Numbered from the stretch's first letter, positions 1 through 8,810 are shown. The stretch: 64,000 nt of DNA from Planococcus halocryophilus (GCF_022489025.1 NZ_JAKVTG010000006.1:1-64000); one strand, 5' to 3'. Notes: a model not told the origin generated them from the sequence alone. Numbers and translations are program-made.

Positions 1-17
1 ATAACTAGAGAGTTTAC

Positions 18-50
18 AAAAAGCTAGCCTTTCTGGCTAGCTTTTTGTTT
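18..50 (+). terminator. Intrinsic terminator of a gene upstream of the window
   Basis: A 12-bp stem (AAAAAGCTAGCC / GGCTAGCTTTTT) with loop TTTCT is followed by TTTGTTT. Its orientation suits a plus-strand gene lying off the left edge. Confidence 0.8.
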
Positions 51-197
51 GCCTGTTTTACAATTCAATAAGGTTTAATTTTATCTAGATTGTGTCGGGA
101 TTTGCGAAATGGATAAAAGTTTTGGATTTAGAAAAAATATAAAGAAGAATACGACTAAAACTATTGTAAAATCGAAAAAGAAATGGAGATGAGCTGT

Positions 198-755
198 ATG
201 AAAAAAATAATGGTTTTATTGGTATTAGCTATTTTTGCTTTGCCGGTAGTAGGGCAAGCACATACGACACTATCCTCGTCGACACCTGCAGAAGGATCTG
301 TTGTCGCTGAGACTCTAGAAGAAGTAGTTTTAACTTTTGGGACGGTTATCGAACAAGGAAGTACGATGACATTGGAGAGCGAAGGAATGACTTATGATTT
401 TGAAGAAGTTACGTTTTCAAGTGAAGTCATGACCGGAGCTATAAAAGAAGAGCTTCCAAATGGCTCGTATACAATTCAATGGAAGATCATTGGAGTAGAC
501 GGTCATCCGATTGAAGGGGAAGTTCCATTTGAACTAGCGGTTGAAGTTGCAGAAGAAGAGCAAGCTGTTGAAGATTCTGAAGTTGAAACTGAAGGCGAGC
601 CAGTTGTTGAAAAAGCATCAGCTACAGAAGAGCAGTCTGCTCAAGCTACAGAAACCACTGAAGAAGATGGCGGCAATATGCTCATCACCATCCTTCTTAT
701 TTTGGCAGTTGTGGTAATTGGCTTTATTGTGTTCCGACTGTTGAAGAAGAAATGA
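198..755 (+). CDS. CopC-domain copper resistance/homeostasis protein, membrane anchored
   Basis: 185-residue secreted protein. A signal peptide (MKKIMVLLVLAIFALPVVGQA) is followed directly by a histidine (AHTTLSSSTPAEG), the N-terminal copper-ligand position of CopC/YcnJ-type domains. A second likely ligand histidine lies in DGHPIEG near residue 105. The CopC beta-sandwich spans about residues 22-118, then an acidic Glu/Val/Thr-rich linker and a C-terminal membrane helix ending in LLKKK. It probably binds Cu(II) on the outer face of the membrane. The start at 198 is chosen over an in-frame ATG at 183 because GGAG at 186-189 is correctly spaced from it. No CopD partner follows; the gene is alone before a stem-loop. 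The copper ligands are inferred from family knowledge. Confidence 0.85.
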   Translation: MKKIMVLLVLAIFALPVVGQAHTTLSSSTPAEGSVVAETLEEVVLTFGTVIEQGSTMTLESEGMTYDFEEVTFSSEVMTGAIKEELPNGSYTIQWKIIGVDGHPIEGEVPFELAVEVAEEEQAVEDSEVETEGEPVVEKASATEEQSAQATETTEEDGGNMLITILLILAVVVIGFIVFRLLKKK

Positions 756-790
756 TTTTAGCTATTTTGTAAATAAAGGAAAGTTACGGT

Positions 791-839
791 TGAACCCCGG
801 ATGATAGCCACTTTAAAAAGTGAAATCATTCGGGGTTCA
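791..839. terminator. Stem-loop between convergent genes
   Basis: A 15-bp stem (TGAACCCCGGATGAT / ATCATTCGGGGTTCA, one G-T pair) encloses a smaller hairpin. It separates the CopC gene from the convergent cyclase gene. The following T run is poor, so termination strength is uncertain. Confidence 0.5.
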
Positions 840-886
840 GTTAGTATATACATAGTTATATATTCTTTACTTGGTCTGAGGAAAAA

Positions 887-1804
887 TTACGCGATAACTA
901 CTTGGTTTTTGCCCTTATCTTTTGCTAAGTACAATGCATCATCTACCCAATCAATCATACAATTAAGAGGGAAATCGCTTGTGAAACTTTTCCCGCCTAT
1001 CGATACGGTAACATCAATTTGACTGTTTTGTTCTTGGATTTTCAGTTGCTGAATTTCTTCGCTTAACCTGTTAGCGATCAGTTCTAATTCTGCTTTGTCA
1101 GTGTTAGGCAAAAGTACAGCAAACTCGTCTCCGCCAATCCGTGCTGTCGTATCAGAAGATCTTGTGATATTCGTAATTTGCAAAGCTAGTTGTTTTAATA
1201 CTTGATCACCTGTAGGGTGTCCATAAGTATCATTAATTTCTTTGAAATTGTCTGTATCGATATATAACAATGAAATAGGTGTATTTTTCTGTTGCGCAAA
1301 GCGTACTTCTTTTTTTAGTTGTTCTTGAAAATAACGTCTATTAAAAAGTGAAGTCAAAGAATCTTTTTCTGCATGTTCTTTTAATTGGAGTTCTGTCAGC
1401 TTTTGTTTCGTAATATCCACATGGCGAATGACTACGCCTTCAATAGCCGAGGCATTTGCTTGAAGAGGGTTAGCTTGCATCAAAAACCACCTATTTGTAG
1501 AAGGGGAATGACAAGGATATTCGAAGTTGAAGCAATCTACTTCCCCTGACAAAACCGCCTGTAACCCTTGCTGGACATTAGGCTCTTTTTCACAGTGATG
1601 AAAATAATTTGTACCAATACCGCAGTTCGATAAAACACCACCATTATGAAGCGCAAATCGATTCCATTCTTTATTTGTAAAGCAGATTGTTCCAGTAGCA
1701 TCAATTAAGCAAATAGGATCTCTTAGTGAATTTAATATCGATTCATTGATGCCTGGGTCAATCGATAAAAAAGTATTAACATGTGCATTCAATAAAATCA
1801 TCAT
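887..1804 (-). CDS. Diguanylate cyclase with N-terminal PAS domain
   Basis: 305 residues. A PAS-like sensor domain occupies about residues 15-130 (SLRDPICLIDATGTICFTN, then a PAC-type ending GVVIRHVDITKQK), followed by a GGDEF domain about 145-303. The active-site signature IGGDEF is intact, so it should make cyclic di-GMP from two GTP. The product-inhibition I-site is also intact: RSSD sits five residues before GGDEF. There is no membrane segment, so it is cytoplasmic. Start choice is weak: two consecutive ATG codons and no clear Shine-Dalgarno. It is a single-gene unit facing the CopC gene; the PAS ligand cannot be told from sequence. Confidence 0.88.
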   Translation of the reverse strand: MMILLNAHVNTFLSIDPGINESILNSLRDPICLIDATGTICFTNKEWNRFALHNGGVLSNCGIGTNYFHHCEKEPNVQQGLQAVLSGEVDCFNFEYPCHSPSTNRWFLMQANPLQANASAIEGVVIRHVDITKQKLTELQLKEHAEKDSLTSLFNRRYFQEQLKKEVRFAQQKNTPISLLYIDTDNFKEINDTYGHPTGDQVLKQLALQITNITRSSDTTARIGGDEFAVLLPNTDKAELELIANRLSEEIQQLKIQEQNSQIDVTVSIGGKSFTSDFPLNCMIDWVDDALYLAKDKGKNQVVIA

Positions 1805-2127
1805 CTTTCTATAGGAGAGGTAAGTTTATGTAGTAGTACCTCCATTCCCTTTCAATCAAATTTAAAAACTTTAAAATATTTCCAATTTATTATTATAATA
1901 TGAAAAAGTTAAAGGGGTGATAGCTTTAAGGAATAGAAAATGACTGGCCCCTCAAAACGAGAGTTCTCTATGAGTAGTATAAAATTGAAAAGCAGAGGAA
2001 ATCAGAAAACAGTGTCAGGAATGAAATCACTCGTACATGTATGTTATAAAGGAAAAGGAATATTGAAAGTGATTGTGACAACTAAAATTTATTGTGTTGT
2101 GCTATCAAAAATAGAAAGGATGATTTT
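1805..2127. other. Intergenic region between divergent cyclase and mscS genes
   Basis: 323 bp, AT-rich near the left. It holds one good promoter candidate (1871-1899) and an unconvincing small reading frame at 1940-2134 that overlaps the mscS start. Nothing else is seen. Confidence 0.5.
1871..1899 (+). promoter_or_regulatory. Candidate sigma-A promoter upstream of mscS
   Basis: TTAAAA (1871-1876), 17-bp spacer, perfect TATAAT (1894-1899). It would give a leader of about 220 nt before the mscS start at 2128. Confidence 0.45.
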
Positions 2128-2976
2128 TTGTTAGATTTAGGAAATTTCGAATGGGGAGTGCTTCTCATTGGTGCAGGAGTCATTGCCGCACAAATAATTG
2201 GCATTTTAATTGCTTTTCTTTTAGTAAGAGCTATTGGTAAGAGATTAATCAATCGGTTTTTTGAAAAGTTGTTGATAAAAGAAGATGTTACGAAGGGGCG
2301 CGCCCTAACGCTTCAAAGCTTATCGGAAAACATTTTTTCTTATATTTTGATCTTTATCCTTGTTACAACGATCTTTAATATATTTGGTTTATCCGTGGCA
2401 AGCTTGATTGCGGGGGCTGGAATTATTGGATTGGCAATAGGCTTTGGTGCACAAGGCTTAGTGAGTGACGTCGTAACGGGTTTCTTTTTACTACTGGAAA
2501 AACAGCTTGATGTGAACGATTATGTAACCGTTGGTAGCATTGATGGCATTGTTGAGGCAGTAGGTTTAAGAACAACTAAAATTCGGAGCTTTGATGGCAC
2601 ATTGAATTATATTCCAAACCGGGACATCTTAACAGTCAGCAATCATTCGCGAGGCAATATGCGCGCGCTTGTCGATATTGGTATCTCTTATGATGAAAAT
2701 ATCGACGAAGCAATGGTGGTTATACAGGAAGCTTGTACACAAATGGCGTCAAAAGATATCGGGATTGTCGAAGGACCTGATGTGATTGGTGTGCAAGCAT
2801 TTGGTGCATCAGACGTTACATTGCGAGTCATCGCAAGAGTGGAAAATGGAGAGCAATGGGCGGTAGAACGACAATTGCGCAAAGCCATTAAAGAAGCACT
2901 TGATGCAAAAGGGATTGAAATTCCATTCCCTCATCAAGTAAATATCCATAAAAATGTTGGCGTTTTAGAAAACTAA
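2128..2976 (+). CDS. Small-conductance mechanosensitive channel (MscS family)
   Basis: 282 residues. Three membrane segments (about residues 8-32, 62-85, 88-108) are followed by the MscS pore-lining helix, rich in Gly/Ala (GAGIIGLAIGFGAQGLV), and the cytoplasmic beta domain with GIVEAVGLRTTKIRSFDG and IPN, both family hallmarks. It gates open under membrane tension to release solutes on osmotic downshock. The TTG at 2128 is the preferred start because GAAAGGATG at 2114-2122 is well placed; an upstream in-frame ATG at 2092 has no ribosome binding site. Single gene with its own terminator; related to Bacillus YkuT/YhdY-type channels. Confidence 0.88.
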   Translation: MLDLGNFEWGVLLIGAGVIAAQIIGILIAFLLVRAIGKRLINRFFEKLLIKEDVTKGRALTLQSLSENIFSYILIFILVTTIFNIFGLSVASLIAGAGIIGLAIGFGAQGLVSDVVTGFFLLLEKQLDVNDYVTVGSIDGIVEAVGLRTTKIRSFDGTLNYIPNRDILTVSNHSRGNMRALVDIGISYDENIDEAMVVIQEACTQMASKDIGIVEGPDVIGVQAFGASDVTLRVIARVENGEQWAVERQLRKAIKEALDAKGIEIPFPHQVNIHKNVGVLEN

Positions 2977-2999
2977 TCGCTTATCAAAAAACGAACCAT

Positions 3000-3027
3000 A
3001 AAAGGCAGCCACTTAGGCTGCCTTTTA
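3000..3027. terminator. Bidirectional terminator between mscS and the DUF948 gene
   Basis: AAAAGGCAGCC / GGCTGCCTTTT stem with loop ACTTA. T-rich on both strands, serving convergent genes. Confidence 0.8.
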
Positions 3028-3031
3028 TGCA

Positions 3032-3508
3032 TTAATACTGTTTTTCATCATGTAAAGATGGTGAAGAATACGTAGGACGATTGCTCTCAATGCGTCTTTG
3101 GTTTTCCAATAATGTGAGAAACTTAATGGCACCGTTACTCCATTCGTTAACTTGTGCAATGTTTTCACGGTCATGATCGACTCTTGAAGCGATGTTCCCT
3201 GTAATTGAGCGAACGGAAGCGTTCAAGTCGATGACTGAATTCATTGTGCCTTTTGCGGCATCGACGAGTACAGTAATTTTTTCGGATTTCATTTGAATGT
3301 CTTCTTTAAGTTCATTAGCATGATGAGACAAGCTTGCTGCTTCTAATTGAAGTTTATCTGCACGTTCTTTCAAGTTGTTTGCAGAACCTTTTATTTCTTT
3401 CATGGGTTCTTTCATGCCTACTATTAGTAGAACAACTCCAATTATTGCTATAATCAGCCCTGCTAAGAAGATGATGAGTGCTATGTATAGCCATGTTGTA
3501 GAGTCCAT
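3032..3508 (-). CDS. DUF948 membrane protein, YtxG-like general stress protein
   Basis: 158 residues. One N-terminal membrane helix (LYIALIIFLAGLIIAIIG, about residues 6-32) is followed by a long amphipathic coiled coil (about 35-125) typical of DUF948 (YtxG/YoxC type), then a short polar tail. In Bacillus such proteins belong to the general stress regulon, but their molecular role is unknown. A GGGTAT element sits 41 bp before the start (3549-3554), consistent with sigma-B control. GGAGGAAATGGC precedes the ATG. Single-gene unit sharing a terminator with mscS. Confidence 0.75.
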   Translation of the reverse strand: MDSTTWLYIALIIFLAGLIIAIIGVVLLIVGMKEPMKEIKGSANNLKERADKLQLEAASLSHHANELKEDIQMKSEKITVLVDAAKGTMNSVIDLNASVRSITGNIASRVDHDRENIAQVNEWSNGAIKFLTLLENQRRIESNRPTYSSPSLHDEKQY

Positions 3509-3548
3509 GCCATTTCCTCCTCTTTTTTATGGATGTCTTGAATATGCT

Positions 3549-3574
3549 ATACCCGCAAAACTTCGATTATTAAC
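3549..3574 (-). promoter_or_regulatory. Candidate sigma-B promoter of the DUF948 gene
   Basis: Read on the minus strand: GTTAAT (3569-3574), 14-bp spacer, exact GGGTAT (3549-3554). Sigma-B consensus is GTTTAA-N12..15-GGGTAT. Confidence 0.5.
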
Positions 3575-3710
3575 ATAATCGGAGGAATAGGTCTTGAGAG
3601 TTTGCTAATCAGCAAACAACTCCCATAATGTAAACGAGTATGGTAGAATTTTATCACATATGTATAAATTATCTGGCATTTTTTAAATGTGAGAAAGAGC
3701 AGGTGCAGAA

Positions 3711-4526
3711 ATGATTGTCGGAATAGATGCAGGCGGTACATTGATCAAAGTGGCGTATACCAAAAAAGGGGAGGTCCATTTTGAAAAGTACCCAATTGCT
3801 GAAATCGAACAAGTTGCTGACTGGGTAAATAATCTAAGTGACTGCAAAGTTTGTGTAACAGGAGGAAGGTCGGGAGTGCTTGTTTCGTTACTCGATCAAC
3901 CAGCACAAGAAATGGTGGAATTTGAAGCTACGCATCTTGGTGTACAAGTTCTTCTTGAGAAAAACGGGACTTTAGAAGATGCTTATTTAGTGACCAACGT
4001 TGGAACTGGAACGTCAATTCATTGTATACAAGATAATATGCAAGAACGATTAGGCGGTACGGGTGTTGGTGGAGGTACGTTAATTGGTTTAAGTCATTTA
4101 TTGACTGGAGTTACTCGTTACGACGAAATCGTGGAGTTGGCAAGCCAAGGTTCGCGTGATCGCCTCGACTTGAAAGTCAAACATATATACGAAGACAAAG
4201 AGCCACCGATTTCTGGAGAGTTGACAGCTAGTAATTTTGGGCAGAATTTGTTTGCGATTTCAGATGGACTGACAAAAGAAGAGTTGTTAGCGGCAGTTAT
4301 TGGCCTTGTAGGTGAAACGGTTAGCACAGTAAGTGTTCAAGCGGCTCGTCAATGTAGAAGTTCTACTATTGTTTATATCGGTTCTTCATTTATCGATAAT
4401 CCTCTACTAAAAGAAGTTGTGACAAGCTATACCATTTTACGCGGTTCTGTTCCCGTGTTCCCTGATAACGGAGAGTTTTCAGGCGCAATGGGCGCGATGA
4501 CGGCTTTAACTAAAAAAGCAGTATGA
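3711..4526 (+). CDS. coaW: Type II pantothenate kinase
   Basis: 271 residues, normal length for the family. It phosphorylates pantothenate, the first committed step of coenzyme A synthesis, in the cytoplasm. ASKHA-fold motifs are visible: phosphate-1 loop IDAGGTLIK (residues 4-12), phosphate-2 loop TNVGTGTS (about 97-104), and the adenosine/substrate loop GGTGVGGGT (about 114-122). This is the staphylococcal/bacillar CoaW type, which is not inhibited by CoA (family knowledge). AGCAGGTGCAGAA precedes the ATG. The gene stands alone and ends in a very strong terminator. Confidence 0.92.
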   Translation: MIVGIDAGGTLIKVAYTKKGEVHFEKYPIAEIEQVADWVNNLSDCKVCVTGGRSGVLVSLLDQPAQEMVEFEATHLGVQVLLEKNGTLEDAYLVTNVGTGTSIHCIQDNMQERLGGTGVGGGTLIGLSHLLTGVTRYDEIVELASQGSRDRLDLKVKHIYEDKEPPISGELTASNFGQNLFAISDGLTKEELLAAVIGLVGETVSTVSVQAARQCRSSTIVYIGSSFIDNPLLKEVVTSYTILRGSVPVFPDNGEFSGAMGAMTALTKKAV

Positions 4527-4540
4527 TTGCCCATTTTAAA

Positions 4541-4580
4541 AGACTCACTTGATCTATTGCAGATCAAGTGAGTCTTTTTT
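4541..4580. terminator. Strong terminator after coaW
   Basis: Perfect 15-bp stem (AGACTCACTTGATCT and its complement) with loop ATTGC, followed by a T run. Also placed to end the minus-strand MFS gene. Confidence 0.9.
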
Positions 4581-4587
4581 GATTCTG

Positions 4588-5130
4588 TCATTGTTTGATC
4601 GTTTGTAATTTTAATACTATTATTCCACTCCCAGCAAAGATGAGTGAAGCTACATAAAAAATACTGGCAATTGTTAAGAAGTCAACGAGGTAGCCGGTAG
4701 CAATTACAGCGATTGCTGCAGCAACAGATGTCCAAACATGATAGCGACCAATTTGAGCGCCAGCAATTTCTTTTGTGACGTAGCGCGCCAATATCGTTTT
4801 TTCTGAATTTTTCTGTACAGCACCTAATATTCCCATGAGCACTTGCAGTACGTATACATGCCAAACTTCAGAAGCTAGTGGAAAGAATAATAAAAGAATG
4901 GCCATTCCCCATGAATATATGGCTAGTAGCGATTTATCCCCAACGCGATCTGCATATTTTCCGATTATTGGATAACATAGTGCCGCTGTCAAAGCAAATA
5001 AACCATACGCCCATCCAAACTGAGCATAACTATCGCCAACGTTTCGAATGAGCAAAATATAGAACGGGAAAATCATGCTCGAAGCCATCCCTACAATGCC
5101 CTGATAATAAATAAAGCGTTTATAATTCAT
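4588..5130 (-). CDS. Half-length MFS transporter protein (N-terminal six helices only)
   Basis: 180 residues with about six membrane segments, whereas MFS carriers have 12 and about 400 residues. The MFS loop 2-3 motif is recognisable (GKYADRVGDK, about residues 57-66), so this is the N-terminal bundle. The reading frame ends at 4588 immediately before a terminator, and no second half is encoded downstream in any frame. It overlaps the preceding oxidase gene by four bases (ATGA, 5127-5130), so the two are translationally coupled; CGAGGAG precedes the ATG. Either a homodimerising half-carrier or a deletion remnant; transport function is uncertain. Confidence 0.75.
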   Translation of the reverse strand: MNYKRFIYYQGIVGMASSMIFPFYILLIRNVGDSYAQFGWAYGLFALTAALCYPIIGKYADRVGDKSLLAIYSWGMAILLLFFPLASEVWHVYVLQVLMGILGAVQKNSEKTILARYVTKEIAGAQIGRYHVWTSVAAAIAVIATGYLVDFLTIASIFYVASLIFAGSGIIVLKLQTIKQ

Positions 5131-6557
5131 GGTTGGTACTCCTCGTAAAAAAGATTCATGAAGCGATGCTCTGGATCAAAACGTTCTTTTAACTCAAAAA
5201 ATTCTTCGGTTTTTGGATAAGCTATTTGCATTTGCTTTTTTGTCGGATAGCCGAAATAAGGAAGGTAATAACTACCATCGTGTGCAAGTGTAACATCAAT
5301 CATTTCCCGAACCACGTCTTGCGTAGCTTGCACACTTTTTTCATCGGTTCCTTGATTAATTAGTAGCACGAGTGAAAACATATCTTCTTTTGCATAAGAC
5401 AAAACCGCATTTTCATTTTGTTCAACATAGCGAATGGTGACATTTAATAAATTAAAGTCCGGATGGTCTTCGAGTACCTTTTTCAGTTCCGGAATATAAT
5501 GCTCGAACTGGTCTACGGGAACAAAATACTCTTGTAAAATTTCCGTTTTGCGACTGTTGTCATACTCCATAAATTCTGAATCTGAACGCATGACATTGTT
5601 TCGAGACACAAGGTTTCCATTGATTTGTTGGGTATAGACTTTTTGTGCATTCCAAAAGCTGTCTTTTCCTGCATCATTAATGCGTGAAAGACCGAGAAAA
5701 AATTTTGGCACGGCAACCAAGTTTTCAGTTTTCAGTTTTTGATAGCTCGCGAGTTCACTTTGATCGTGAGCGGATTTGTAAGTGATCGTATACATATCCT
5801 CCATAAAAGAATCGGGGGCAATAGATATACGTGCTAAATGCATTTTAGCGTGAGGATTTCCTTTAACTTGCTTAGTAAAGTAAGCAGGATACTCACTGTA
5901 CGACATACTTGCTGTTTCAGTTTCGAGCAATTCATCATCCGTCAACTGAAACGTGACATCTAAAATAATGCCAAACAGTCCATAACCACCAAGAACAGCA
6001 TAAAACAACTCGTTATTCTCTGAAGCACTTAGTTGGATAATGTCGCCATCAGCATTTAAAAAACGCATGGATAAAACGGTATCCGTTATTCCACCATGAC
6101 GAATGTCTAAACCATGCGCATTGACACTGAGTGAGCCGCCTACTGTAAAGATGTTTTGCGATTGACTGACTTTTAAGGACAAGCCATATGGATTAATGGC
6201 TTCTTGAATATCCGCCCATGTTGCACCACTTTGTACAGTCACAGTTTTGGCTTGCGAATTGACTTCCAAAACTTGGTTATAAGGTTTCATATCAATCATA
6301 AGACCGTTGGGGTAAACGGTTTGACCGCCTTGACTATGTTGCATGCCAGCAATTGAAAGAACATCTCCGTTGTTCTTAGCATCGTAAACAATTTTCTGAA
6401 GTGCATAGTCTGTCATACCAGACGTCACTTTTTTTATTTCTACAGGTAAAAGTCGCTGATGTAAGTCATTGTCGGGGCGATTTAATTGTGTGACGTATAC
6501 GTACACAGACAATCCGAAAATTATTACGTATACAAGAGCTAACCAAGCTGTTTTCAT
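5127..6557 (-). CDS. Membrane-anchored FAD-binding oxidoreductase (PCMH/FAD-linked oxidase)
   Basis: 476 residues. An N-terminal membrane helix (about 4-22) anchors a vanillyl-alcohol-oxidase-type FAD domain: AGMQHSQGGQT (about residues 70-80) resembles the loop carrying the flavin-linked histidine, and SQNIFTVGGSLSVNAHG (about 132-148) is the pyrophosphate-binding segment. The C-terminal part (about 240-476) looks like a substrate domain and ends FDPEHRFMN, a common C-terminal motif of aldonolactone-oxidase-like enzymes. It probably oxidises a sugar- or lactone-like substrate; the substrate is unknown. Translationally coupled to the half-MFS gene, suggesting a joint membrane function. Confidence 0.75.
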   Translation of the reverse strand: MKTAWLALVYVIIFGLSVYVYVTQLNRPDNDLHQRLLPVEIKKVTSGMTDYALQKIVYDAKNNGDVLSIAGMQHSQGGQTVYPNGLMIDMKPYNQVLEVNSQAKTVTVQSGATWADIQEAINPYGLSLKVSQSQNIFTVGGSLSVNAHGLDIRHGGITDTVLSMRFLNADGDIIQLSASENNELFYAVLGGYGLFGIILDVTFQLTDDELLETETASMSYSEYPAYFTKQVKGNPHAKMHLARISIAPDSFMEDMYTITYKSAHDQSELASYQKLKTENLVAVPKFFLGLSRINDAGKDSFWNAQKVYTQQINGNLVSRNNVMRSDSEFMEYDNSRKTEILQEYFVPVDQFEHYIPELKKVLEDHPDFNLLNVTIRYVEQNENAVLSYAKEDMFSLVLLINQGTDEKSVQATQDVVREMIDVTLAHDGSYYLPYFGYPTKKQMQIAYPKTEEFFELKERFDPEHRFMNLFYEEYQP

Positions 6558-6609
6558 CGAACTTCACCTCTTGCTTAATTAGACTGAATTAGGGCTATTT
6601 GGTTCCTTT

Positions 6610-6648
6610 AAAACGAAAAAGAGATATCGCTGTATGCGACATCTCTTG
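6610..6648 (-). terminator. Terminator of the nitroreductase gene
   Basis: AAGAGATATCGC / GCGACATCTCTT stem, loop TGTAT, followed on the minus strand by TTTCGTTTT. Confidence 0.7.
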
Positions 6649-6657
6649 AAATAAAAA

Positions 6658-7215
6658 CTATTCACTAATAATCGTCAACTTCTCACGAATATCAGTACGT
6701 TCTTGTTTTGCAGGGATGTGAGCAGGATAGCCAATCATCATGGTCGCGACAATTTTCTCTCCAGGTTTTACACCAATCGCTTCGCGAAACACAGGATTGT
6801 ATATCCAGTCGTTAGAGCGCCAAATCATGCCGATGCCACGTTCCCAGGCAGCTAGCTGGAAGTTTTGAAGCATCGAAGAAATTGCGCCATAATCTTCATC
6901 CCATCTTCTTTGTCTCGGATCTTCAGGCATGATCACGACCAAGTGTAGCGGAATACTGCGGAAATAATCAGCTTTGTTAAATGCTTTTGCAGGTGTTTCT
7001 CCATCAGCTGTTTTCATAGCTTCTAGAAATGCTTGAACAAATTTTTCTTTGCCAGCGCCGGTATAAAGCTGGAAACGCCAAGGTTCATTGACTTTGTGAT
7101 TAGGTGCCCATTTGGCGACATTCAGTAGGTCGATAATTTCTTCTGTGTTAACGGCATCAACTTTGAATTTCTTGATTGAGCGTCTTTCTATGATATTCTG
7201 GTCAATAAGATTCAT
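6658..7215 (-). CDS. Nitroreductase family protein (YdjA-like)
   Basis: 185 residues, the short single-domain form of the FMN-dependent nitroreductase fold. The N-terminal ERRSIKKFK (10-18) and WAPNHKVNEPWRF (36-48) are flavin- and dimer-interface signatures of the YdjA-like subgroup; GIGMIWRSN (about 127-135) lies near the active site. It likely reduces a nitro, quinone or similar substrate with NAD(P)H; the natural substrate is unknown. AAAGGAGAGCTG precedes the ATG. Single gene, divergent from the hemY/cgoX gene. Confidence 0.85.
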   Translation of the reverse strand: MNLIDQNIIERRSIKKFKVDAVNTEEIIDLLNVAKWAPNHKVNEPWRFQLYTGAGKEKFVQAFLEAMKTADGETPAKAFNKADYFRSIPLHLVVIMPEDPRQRRWDEDYGAISSMLQNFQLAAWERGIGMIWRSNDWIYNPVFREAIGVKPGEKIVATMMIGYPAHIPAKQERTDIREKLTIISE

Positions 7216-7370
7216 TAGTAAACAGCTCTCCTTTTCGCATACAAACTACGAGTACTTACCTTTTATCCTACCATGGCGTAGAGACAAAGCGTATTAAAAC
7301 AGACAAAAAGAACAATGTAGTCAGACGGAAATATTGGTAGAATAGAAGCACAAGCAAGGAGTGGATCAAG

Positions 7371-8774
7371 TTGAAGAAAATTGTAGTCATTGGGGGAGGC
7401 ATTACAGGTCTTTCCACCATGTATTATTTGCAAAAGTTAAATATGCAGGAAAACCTCGGGCTAGAGTTGGTTCTGATCGAACGTTCGCATCAACTAGGAG
7501 GGAAAATCAGAACGATCAAAAATGATGAGTTCATTATGGAAGTCGGGGCAGACTCAATTGTTGCACGTCATGCCAGTGTTATGCCGTTAATCGAAGAGTT
7601 GGGGTTAAAAGAGCGAATGGTTTATAACGGTACGGGAATTTCTTATTTATATGCGAATAATGTGCTGCATGCCATTCCAAAAGACACTGTCTTTGGTATT
7701 CCGATGAGCAAAGAATCGTTATTTAGTTCAACGCTCGTTTCTGAAGAAGGAAAGCAAGCGGCGTTGAAAGATTTTACTAGCCTGAACGAAAACTATACAC
7801 GTGATAGTTCAATTGGAGAGTTTCTTGAAGCTTTCTTAGGCAAAGAATTGGTTGAAAATCAAATTGCTCCGGTGTTATCTGGAGTCTATTCGGGTAATCT
7901 CTATGAGCTAACCTTATCCTCGACATTGCCTTATTTAGTTGATTACAAAAACAAATACGGCAGTATCATCAAAGGCTTTGAAGCAAACAAAGAATTTTTC
8001 CAAGGCGCCGCAAATAAAAAATTCATTTCATTTGATGACGGTATGGAAGTATTGATTGATACATTAGAAAAAAAAATAGAGCAAAATCGAATCATCAAAG
8101 GAGTCGGAACAACGTCTATCAAAAAAGACAAAGCCGGCTATCTGGTAGAGCTTGAAAAAGGTGAGGCATTAGAAGCTGATTATGTGATTATGGCTACTCC
8201 TCATCAAGTCGCACAAGAGTTATTAAACTTACCCGAGCTAGACGCTGAATTTGATCAGTTTTTGAATTCATCGCTGATTAGTGTTTATCTTGGCTATGAT
8301 ATTCCGGACGACCGCTTGCCAGAAGACGGTACCGGATTTATCGTGTCACAAGAAAGCGATTTACATTGCAATGCCTGTACGTGGACGAGTCGGAAATGGC
8401 AACATACATCAAAAAATCAAAAGTTATTAGTTCGATTATTTTACAAAAGTTCGCATCCATCATATGGTCAGCTAAAAGATTTGTCTAAAGAAGAACTGAT
8501 AAAAGTGGCAATGGGCGATATCCAAAAGAGTTTAGGGATTGAAGAAATGCCGTTAACTGCAGAAGTAACAGGTTGGGAAAATTTAATGCCTAATTATCAT
8601 ATGGAACATAAAAATGCGATTAATGCACTAGAGCTGAAAATGGAAGAAATGCTTCCACATATTAAACTAGCAGGTTCTTCTTACTTTGGAGTAGGAATTG
8701 GCGCATGTATTCAAAATGGTGCTGACTTAGCGCAGATTATTGTAAATAACTTATCTGAAAGAAATGAAGAGTGA
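7371..8774 (+). CDS. hemY: Protoporphyrinogen/coproporphyrinogen III oxidase
   Basis: 467 residues, usual family length. It oxidises coproporphyrinogen III to coproporphyrin III in the Gram-positive heme pathway (also called CgoX), using FAD and oxygen. The N-terminal dinucleotide-binding motif VIGGGITGLS (residues 5-14) and GADSIVARH are visible, and the C-terminus has the FAD-contacting GVGIGACIQNGADLA. Start is TTG at 7371, with AAGGAG at 7356-7361. It is not next to hemE or hemH here, unlike Bacillus subtilis hemEHY. Ends in its own terminator. Confidence 0.92.
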   Translation: MKKIVVIGGGITGLSTMYYLQKLNMQENLGLELVLIERSHQLGGKIRTIKNDEFIMEVGADSIVARHASVMPLIEELGLKERMVYNGTGISYLYANNVLHAIPKDTVFGIPMSKESLFSSTLVSEEGKQAALKDFTSLNENYTRDSSIGEFLEAFLGKELVENQIAPVLSGVYSGNLYELTLSSTLPYLVDYKNKYGSIIKGFEANKEFFQGAANKKFISFDDGMEVLIDTLEKKIEQNRIIKGVGTTSIKKDKAGYLVELEKGEALEADYVIMATPHQVAQELLNLPELDAEFDQFLNSSLISVYLGYDIPDDRLPEDGTGFIVSQESDLHCNACTWTSRKWQHTSKNQKLLVRLFYKSSHPSYGQLKDLSKEELIKVAMGDIQKSLGIEEMPLTAEVTGWENLMPNYHMEHKNAINALELKMEEMLPHIKLAGSSYFGVGIGACIQNGADLAQIIVNNLSERNEE

Positions 8775-8800
8775 AAAGAGACCTATTGAGGTCTCTTTTT
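8774..8800 (+). terminator. Terminator of hemY
   Basis: AAAAGAGACCT / AGGTCTCTTTT stem, loop ATTG, then TTTTGTG. Confidence 0.85.
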
Positions 8801-8810
8801 TGTGTATATA

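Noticed and set aside
1940-2134. 64-codon reading frame upstream of mscS with AAGGA before its ATG
   Set aside because: It runs into the mscS ribosome site and start, its composition is unlike neighbouring proteins, and no domain or similarity is recognisable; most likely leader sequence.
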